Below, one piece after another: positions 57,140-64,000 of a DNA stretch of 64,000 bases. The stretch spans positions 744,001-808,000 of the forward strand of contig JAECYW010000020.1 of assembly GCA_023014335.1 (NCBI GenBank). The letters are read 5' to 3'. Origin of the DNA: Galerina marginata. Lineage: Eukaryota; Basidiomycota; Agaricomycetes; Agaricales; Galerinaceae. The notes under the pieces were generated by a model. It was not told the DNA's origin and did no database searches. It worked only from the letters and a program-made list of their open reading frames with translations. The position numbers and the translations under genes were made by a program. Numbering within the stretch: the stretch's first letter is position 1; every line of letters begins with the position of its first letter.

Positions 57140-58971
57140 CGAAAACATGTCAGCGCCGTCAATATCGCAGGGGTACGAAGCGAGGTATACGCTAGTTCAT
57201 GCTGAACATTCTTCGCCAGGGTAGATGAACAGGATATTTCATGGTCAAGGTACGAGGGCGTCTTGATATTTGTGGCGACATCGATAATTTGCTACAAACG
57301 CGGCAAACCAAGGGTGACGTTCTTACTGGAGACACCAGCATAATGGAAGGTGTTGAGGGTCATTTGGGTGGCCGGTTCTCCAGTTGACTGGGCAGCCAGT
57401 GTGCCACACATCTCTCCGGGGTGTACGATTGATTGGTTGATTTTTCTCTTCACCTCGCCAATCACCCAATCGAAAGCTTCTCGTGTTAGATGGACTTCTC
57501 CAAAACGCAAAGAAAGCCCGAAGGTGGTTAGTGTTGAGTTCTCTTGAGCCTCCTTGTTGACATTGTCGAGGACGGTCGTCGCCACGGACGACAACCAATT
57601 ATTTGCCACGTTCATGCACAGCATCGACCATGTAGGCCGGGTTGCGGTCACTTGGTTTGCGACGATCGACGTGGAAGATCTAGTATTCTGGACGATGCGA
57701 TGGAGATTGACAGGAGGATAGTGGGGTTGGGTATTGGGTACTCGAGGGAAGACAAACTCGCGAAGGAGTCTGCGATCTTCGACCAAGCGGGCATATTCCT
57801 CATCCAGCTTCACTTGGAGTTCGAGGGAATTGTCGTCAATGCCAACCTGCAAGACACCAGGGAGGAAGCCGCCGGCTGGGTCTGTGACATCTATACGGTA
57901 ATCATGTTCGAATTCCCTGTCATTGAGGTGGAACGTCTCAATTGTTTGCCTCTCAACGAAGGCACCATCCATTCCGTCATCACCATATACAGACTGGATG
58001 AGATCGCCGAGGGAGTTTCGGACTGTGCCGTCGTAGCAAACCATGACGTCCTCAAGAGTTTTGAATGAGACTTTCAGGACCTGCCATAGCATGGAAGAAG
58101 CATTCCTGGGGAATCAGGCCGCGAAGATATGAATTCTCGACAAATCCACACGATTCTGGGTTGAAGTTGTATTTCGTGAAGTGCGGTAGGATGCGATGAC
58201 GGAGGCCGAATGGAATACGACGACCTTCGACGGACAGCTGTCCTACACAGACAAGACATTTGCGAAATGTTAAGAAATGAACCCTTTGAACCGGCGACCA
58301 CCATCTGCTTGACATTCTTGTCCTCCTTGAAGTGCTTTTGAGCAAAATGTGCTGGGTGATGTATGACATTGTTGCAGAGTCGGCAATAGTATCGCCAATG
58401 CCAATGTTGAAGCCATTATGGAAGAGCCAGAAATTAACAACCATCTGGATGCCAGTAAACAATTGGCAAGTGGCGTCGGGTCCTTTCTCACGGAACACGC
58501 GGTGCACTAAACCACTCTGCGACGCTCCAACGGTCTTCTTCTCGATGATTTCGAATATCAGCTTGCCATTCTCAATCAAAACGCCATTGTCGAAAACGGG
58601 GAGTATCGGGTCTGGCGCACTGTGGATGTTGATACCACGGGGAATGGTCAAGCTGAGGATTTGCTTTCCTGTCCACAGAGGCTTCAGTTTGAGGATAGCA
58701 GGAATCGGAATGGAGCCGTCCCATTCAGGGACCCACAAGAGGATATTTTGTCCTTGATTCCAGTCCAAGAAGGTATCACGCATCATGAACTTTCTAATAC
58801 CGCAAGGTGTATTTTGGACGATGCTCATGACGGGTTTGTTGGCTTGGGGGGGATAATCTGCATTTTCAGTCAGCAATGCAGAACCCAACTTAAACGCGCA
58901 GGCAAACTGACCTGTTTGGGAACCCATGCAATCTGGCTAAGTTCAGCTTGAGTTTCCTCACTTTGTGGTAC
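57140..58971 (-). pseudogene. RNA polymerase II largest subunit (RPB1) fragment, copy C
   Basis: Reading leftward from 58971, the sequence encodes [22 protein letters not shown] sequence, an intron, [98 protein letters not shown] and, in frame 58092-57292, [16 protein letters not shown] sequence through [14 protein letters not shown] to [20 protein letters not shown] and [19 protein letters not shown], the trigger-loop region (family AAQSIGEP, here AAQSTGEP). After GLPRL an in-frame stop replaces Lys, yet RPB1-like TNIKTPS, LAKNVQHELAYTSLRT continues to about 57140. It extends further C-terminal than copy A but lacks the active-site loop. Both protein ends are missing, so it is non-functional. 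Confidence 0.85.
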
Positions 58972-59029
58972 ACTAAGAATTTTTAGACGATCTTCTCAAC
59001 AACATGGACACAAGGATTTCGGTAACACG

Positions 59030-60706
59030 CTGTTTGCGTACAGCGAACACAATCGGATTCATCCCGATGAACTTGATCCTGTTCGAAATTCAAGAAGATT
59101 AGGATACGAGAATTTTAAGCTAAACGCGGTTACTCACTTGGTCGTCAGGGCTCGAGTCATCAAGTCTGGTTTAAGGCGTTTGGGGGTTCAGGTATTGTGG
59201 GCCCTTGGCTGATCACGGCTGCCTCTTCGTCGTTCTGGTCTATTTTGCCAGAAAGATCCTCCAAAGCGTAATCGACAAAGTCCTTGACTGTCAGCCAGAG
59301 TTAAGGATTTGAATATCTCTGTAGAGTCTGCAACAGACCATCGTCAACTGTTGCCCAAGCATGATGAGAAGCTTGGCCACGTCGTCGTGGTTCCGGAGAG
59401 CGGTTCCGGAGAGCGGTTTTAACAAGTTGGTATGCAAGATGGATATAGCCTTTGGATTCCGAGTGGGTCGTCAGTTGAAACTTGATCCCGAACGTTTGGG
59501 TTGCTATTTCATTTGGGTCAGTCAGAAACTCATTTCATACTTTTTGACCAAGAACACTCACAGAAACTCTAAAACACAAGCTACATCTTCTTCGTGTAGG
59601 TTCAATATCGCGCCATACAAGAGCAAAATTGCTGGTAGACCATAGCGCTTTGCATTGATTACTGTCACAACAGGGAAATTGATATGCTGAGAGTGGAAGG
59701 CTGGTGAATTAACAACAATGCTTGCATGCGGATCGATGCGCAATATGGTTTCAATGAGCTTTTCCCGCCATGAAAACACTGTAGCATGGAAGGTGGTCCG
59801 CATATTATATTCTGCCGTCGAGGAGGAAGCACCAGCTCGTAACAGACGCCCATCGCCCTCTCCGGACTCTCTCGATGACCTCGTGCATCACCTTCAGTTC
59901 CATCTCCACCGCCAGACCATGTACAATCGGGAATCTTGGAGGCTCAAGATCTACCACAGTTGGATAAATAGGACACGGAGCAAGGCGCGACACATGGTTA
60001 GAGTAGAAATAGTAGGAATACGTCTTAAGGCGCTTTTTGGGTTCCGCAAGCTGAGCCATTTCCAGTGGGGCGTTGCAGGCACTGTTTTCCATGGATATGG
60101 CTTGCGGTGATGCCGATAGAAGACGAGATAACTGAGAGGCGTGGCGTGATGCAGTGGAGTTTGTCCATCAAGGGACTTCCTCCGTTTATCAACTTCATCG
60201 ACCATGAGCGTAAAGATAGAGGTAGATCCGTATCGAGACGAATTGCCTATGTTGTCCAAAGATGAAGAAAGAGAGCGCATAAATTCCTTCGAGAAACTGG
60301 AAGTCCTCGCGTGGGATGGCAGACGGAAAACGGTGTTTATGTTGTTGGTCTCCAGGCTCGCGCTTCGACGACGTTTGGCACCCTTTGTGAACTTTTCTTG
60401 CCACCTTTCTTCTTCCTTGAGAGACCCCTCCGCGATCCGCTCACATGCTTTGCAACATGCGCGTAGGAGTACCATTACTTCTCCTTGCGGCGTTGGTAAA
60501 TGGGCAGAAACGGGCGACATACAGGAGACAGTGGGATACTCTGGGCGATTATGGAGACGAGACGGGCTGTGAGGAGCATCATCAATCCGTAACGGGTCTT
60601 GGCCTCTGGGTTGGATAGGCAAAAGCAGGGCCATGGCAATGAGCGGTAGTGACGTTCTATCCTCCTGGGCAGTCGAGCGGCGGATCAGGAAAGGTTGTAG
60701 GCGCAC
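59030..60706 (-). pseudogene. Ankyrin-repeat-like gene fragment, copy C
   Basis: Frame 59951-60706 matches the 261-residue frame of copies A and B with scattered changes and a deletion near 60130-60200. Frames 59805-60092 and 59558-59803 match the 159-residue frame but are split by a deletion (HGLAVEMELK against HGLAGLGVVEKELK) and end AILLLYGAILN. The tandem duplication shared by A and B is single here. It is a decayed fragment. Confidence 0.55.
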
Positions 60707-61254
60707 GCATAAAGCTGGATTACGCAGTTGAGTGGGTGAGTGGGATGATGAGAGTACGATGTACCAGGCGGGTTACCCAATGCTAGCGCCTCCCTTCGTG
60801 CATCCCCCCATCTTAGCGTTGTGAGTCAGCCCACATTTATCAAGGAGGAGAGGCGGCCAAACGACATCGTCAAGACCCGTACCATAGCTAAATAGAGCCA
60901 AAAGTGTCAGAAACAAGGGCACTGAATGGATAACAACTTACTTACCTTGTTTCTCGAGGTCCTTCGGGTCGGGATGGACAACGAAGTGGCGTGACACAGA
61001 CTTAGATGGTGATTGGTGGACAATGCACAAAGGAAGCGCCTGGGTACGACTGGAGGAAGAGACCGATCTGCCCCGAGTTGGCGATCGCGACGACCTCCTC
61101 CTAAATCTGTGTCTCAGAAATCAGAGAACGATATTTGGAGACTATTGAAGCACGAACCTTGCGAAAAAGCTCGGAGTACGGAGTTTCCGACACCAGAGAA
61201 GAGACAGTGATAAGGAAGGAGTAAAGGAGAGGAAGCTATGATTTCCAGAAATAC
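60707..61254. other. Linker part of copy C, no clear gene
   Basis: This part matches copy A 12292-12842. A plus-strand frame (61013-61210) with RSRRPPPKSVSQKSENDIWR is present in all three copies (A on the minus strand, B and C on the plus) but shows no known motif. Confidence 0.35.
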
Positions 61255-61632
61255 ATGTTTGTTCGCTTGACACCGTCAAGGAAGAGTGAATGCATAATGA
61301 TGAAGTTCACAAGATCGAGCACGGCCTGTAAAGCACGAGCTGTAAGTCGCCAGATAGACCACTTCTCCCAGCCGTCTGACCCATGGGTGGGTTTTGGGAT
61401 GCCCTTGACAGTATCCGCCGAAGATCAGCAAGAGCCATCAGTCTGGGCCAGGCGAATGGGGCCTGTGGATGGACGCTTTCCAACAGCCTTCACAGCGGGA
61501 CAGGTTAGCCATGACTTATCCTGTGGGGCTGCTGTGTGCGTGCCTATAGTTTTCGAAGTATTCCGTTGTTGCACGCTTGAGATTGGACGCGCCTGTCTGG
61601 AGGTCGCCCAGGTTGAAGTTTGGAGCAGATAA
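61255..61632 (+). CDS. Hypothetical 125-residue frame, copy C
   Basis: Counterpart of 11916-12293, with four visible residue differences and no stop. Function unknown. Confidence 0.25.
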   Translation: MFVRLTPSRKSECIMMKFTRSSTACKARAVSRQIDHFSQPSDPWVGFGMPLTVSAEDQQEPSVWARRMGPVDGRFPTAFTAGQVSHDLSCGAAVCVPIVFEVFRCCTLEIGRACLEVAQVEVWSR

Positions 61633-61776
61633 AGTGCGACGGCAAACCTGAATATTTTCGATGAAATAAAATCTTGGCTGAACCGCCTTTCAGCAAGAAT
61701 AACACTTTGGCAGAGGAGTATCTCGGTTGAGGAAATTGGCGTTCAGCACGTTCTTCTGCAAAGCGAATTTTGTGTA

Positions 61777-62340
61777 GTGTGCAGCGTGGTTGGTGCAAGT
61801 GGTCACGGAAATACGAGGGCGAGTGTCAGAATATTGCCGGGATGCATAGAACGTGGAGAAATAGGGCATGACCAACGATGTACATGGAAAAGACCACTCT
61901 TGAGGACTGTGTTAAAAGCTGCAATGAGACGATTTATGCGTCGGATCTCCCGGAGAACAAGGCGAATGGCCGGATTTGTGCGTTTGGAAGGGCTGGAGGG
62001 TGTCTTGACCGCTGGGAAAGCGAAGGCAGATTTGGTAGGTGATAGGAGTATTTCTCCTCAAAAGCCTGACAGAGGAGGGCCGTTTCTTCTCTGGGATGAC
62101 TGGTGTACCACAATCGGAAAGAGAAAGGACGATGACGGATGCAATAGGTGTGTGATTCGTGCGTGGTATGAAGACCACAAGTGTTTCAAAGATACTCCTC
62201 GGGGCTTAAATGACACATGCACAAGTTGGTTCTCCATAACAATAGGCTCAGAACCAACTTTCGCTGGAGAGTCACTAATTGACAACCCCCCAGACGCCCA
62301 GAACCCTCAGAGGAGGGAGAGTCAGTGCTGGAAAGAGTGA
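61777..62340 (+). CDS. Hypothetical 187-residue protein, copy C
   Basis: The predicted protein is the same as that of 11208-11771. Basic N-terminal half, six-cysteine C-terminal half, no recognised family. It lies 100 bp from the junction with the Crypton-like sequence. Confidence 0.3.
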   Translation: MCSVVGASGHGNTRASVRILPGCIERGEIGHDQRCTWKRPLLRTVLKAAMRRFMRRISRRTRRMAGFVRLEGLEGVLTAGKAKADLVGDRSISPQKPDRGGPFLLWDDWCTTIGKRKDDDGCNRCVIRAWYEDHKCFKDTPRGLNDTCTSWFSITIGSEPTFAGESLIDNPPDAQNPQRRESQCWKE

Positions 62341-62430
62341 GAGGTGCAGCTCATGATCGTCCGATGTTGAAAGGAGAAATTATGCAGCCAGCAAATACCG
62401 CTCGCGGCTGAACCGCACCTTTATGTAATT

Positions 62431-64000
62431 TGTGGCACCAACTCGGCCCTTCAGGCGGAACACCAATACACAGGATGTTTTTAACTTCATACCTTTGACA
62501 AGTTCATTATTTTTCTCAGCCATCGGGCAAACTAGCTCGAGGAAGGGCAGCGGAACTTCAACCTGAGTCCATGACAGGCTATAGGTTTGTCTTCATTCCT
62601 TTCGAACGCGCTTTCTGTTCCATATCCGACTGCAGACCAAGAACGGCAGGAATCGTCGTCTCGCCGTTGGGGTGCAGAAACTGGTACGGCTGCATTTCGC
62701 ACAGCCGCAGAGCCCGAATATCATCTCCTCGGTTACCGCTTGCATTCATCATCGTCTACGCCAGGTGTCCATTGATAGTAGGTTTAACTGATTGACAAAA
62801 CAAGTAAGTATCGAAGAAACAGCTTCAAAAAGACATACTCACGTTCTCGGTGGTCCAAAAAACTGTAGCTAATCTTTGTCAGAGTTTCATCTAACAACTG
62901 AGCAAGGAAGGTGTTGGCGATGATGTCCGGGGCATCTTCAGCAGGAATAAGGCCCTACGAAATGTAAATGAGGTAGGTCAAAGCATCGCGATCTCATTAC
63001 TCACTCGCGTGCATTTTGCAATGCTTCATCCATGCGTGTTTTGACGGCGTCGTAAACGTGCACAGTGGTGGAGGGACGTTTAGTAGCCAGTGTCGGATCC
63101 CGAGCATCTTGCACCTTACGGATACGCAATGCACCGAAGAACTCTTTCTTTATCTGGGACTACAGAGCGGGTAATAAATTTTTATTACACGAATTCAGGT
63201 AAGTGATACGTACTGCACCGATTCGAGTATTTGGTATGTACTCCCCTCGACGGTTCCTCTTGCACCGTCCAGCACAGAAATCAATGAAGAGCAGCAATGC
63301 GTGCTTGTCAACGATGTCGTCTCGAACCTTGCCTACTGCGAGAGCATCTTCGAGGAACACCTACAAAAAGACGGAGAAGAATATACAGAAATAAAAAAGG
63401 CAATGACTGGGACTTACATTCCATGACTTGACAACAGATTTCTGGGTTTTCCTTCCTCCGGATCTTCGATTGGCTTCTGTTCTTTGAGCCGCTGATACGC
63501 GCACATTTGTCTGAAACTTGACATAGGTTGCTGAAAGTGATAGCTGAGTTGGAGTAGAAAGAACAAGGAGGTGAATAGCTCACCATCGTCGTCAATGTCA
63601 TCCAAACCCTCCAACTCCTCGTCTTCATCTTCATCTTCAAGGCCGCCCATGTCCAATGCTCCAAATATCAACTCAGCGACGCCGCCAACATCGTACTCCC
63701 TTGCCAATGTGTCGTCGTCAACATCAATGCTGGCTTCGAGGGTTTCTTGATCAGCGCGGCTGGCCGGTACACCGAAAGATTGGGTTGCTTGAGATGGGCG
63801 CGGGGGAATGACAATAGAGGGGCCTTTCGACGGGCCTGGCTTTGCATGCGCGGCTGGCTGAGGGTTTGCGGTTGCTGGAACAGGGTAACTGTTGGCTTTG
63901 TAGTGAGAAACAATTCAAACCTCGAAGGACAAATACGTACCAGTGTCGGATGAGGGCGCTCCGCAGGAATTCAAGGTTGGAGCGTGTCCCAACACGAATC
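62431..64000 (-). pseudogene. Crypton/NDC10-like tyrosine recombinase, decayed and open at window edge
   Basis: From the right edge leftward the minus strand encodes an acidic stretch (GGLEDEDEDEELEGLDDIDD). After an intron follows VRVSAAQRTEANRRSGGRKT and KSVVKSWN, then FLEDALAVGKVRDDIVDKHA, LLLFIDFCAGRCKRNRRGEY, SQIKKEFFGALRIRKVQDAR and ALQNARE, GLIPAEDAPDIIANTFLAQL. Near 62740-62620 comes GNRGDDIRALRLCEMQPYQF, with an arginine in the position expected for the first catalytic Arg, and LHPNGETTIPAVLGLQ. After a gap, FLELVCPMAE and RVGATNY belong to the C-terminal end. The segment with the remaining catalytic residues is missing, and copy C begins directly after TNY. Cryptons are DNA transposons moved by such recombinases. 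The family assignment is from memory of the conserved blocks. Confidence 0.5.

Larger units (their letters stand above)
57893..62430 (-). mobile_element. Chimeric duplicated segment, copy C (inverted relative to copy A)
   Basis: The segment is the reverse complement of copy A from 16423 back to 11119. One difference is a block of about 730 bp present in copy A (about 14562-15294: ankyrin exons, the start of the RPB1 fragment and its active-site loop) that is missing at about 59010. A tandem GGTTCCGGAGAGC duplication at about 59388-59415 is private to copy C. At 62430 the match stops inside the Crypton-like sequence. The part near 61250-62430 is almost unchanged between A and C, while the ankyrin part differs by several substitutions and small indels. 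Confidence 0.75.

Overview
The window reads as nuclear DNA of a mushroom-forming fungus (Basidiomycota, Agaricomycetes). Genes are split by about 50-60 bp introns with GT...AG borders. Several protein families are ones expanded in Agaricomycetes: ankyrin/SEC-C/MYND proteins, FunK1-like kinases, F-box-like proteins and JmjC-like cupins. The transposon remnants (Plavaka, Crypton/NDC10-like, Ty1/copia, Ty3/gypsy with chromodomain, pogo-like DDE) fit the same clade. All family names rest on motif recognition by eye; no search was run.

Layout. 0-4.5 kb: mostly unrecognised, with a GC-rich dispersed repeat near 2.5-2.9 kb. 4.6-5.9 kb: dynamin-related GTPase-like gene. 6.9-8.7 kb: multi-exon gene of an uncharacterised mushroom family. 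9.5-10.7 kb: second block of the GC-rich repeat. 10.7-11.1 kb: AT-rich segment ending in two perfect GC-rich hairpins. 11.1-16.4 kb: chimeric segment 'copy A' (unknown ORFs, ankyrin-like exons, then a fragment of the RNA polymerase II largest subunit, RPB1). 16.4-18.3 kb: copia gag and probable LTR. 18.3-20.0 kb: ankyrin/SEC-C/MYND gene. 20.2 kb: chromodomain relic. 22.1-22.6 kb: possible F-box-like exon. 24.5-25.8 kb: WD40 gene. 26.6-27.1 kb: a complete MITE with 34 bp inverted ends and an 8 bp target duplication.

27.9-50.1 kb is framed by two paralogous JmjC-like genes pointing at each other. Gene 1 (plus) has lost the metal-binding histidines; gene 2 (minus) keeps them. Between them lie copy B of the chimeric segment, itself carrying a 994 bp insert with a RecQ helicase fragment between 9 bp direct repeats, an F-box/LRR-like gene, Plavaka pieces, a FunK1-like kinase gene and an internally deleted DDE transposase.

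50.4-53.5 kb holds a frameshifted DnaJ (Caj1-like) pseudogene and a Ty3/gypsy RT/RNase H relic. 54.9-56.5 kb is an F-box-like gene. 57.1-62.4 kb is copy C, the inverted counterpart of copy A, with a longer RPB1 fragment at its left end. 62.4-64.0 kb is a decayed Crypton/NDC10-like recombinase gene running off the window.

The genes do not form one pathway. The main story is structural: a chimeric gene-fragment segment duplicated three times, host gene fragments (RPB1, RecQ) moved as intron-containing DNA, and transposon relics accumulated between two divergent JmjC-like paralogues. The best candidates for something undescribed are the RPB1/ankyrin chimera, the RecQ-carrying insert and the new MITE.
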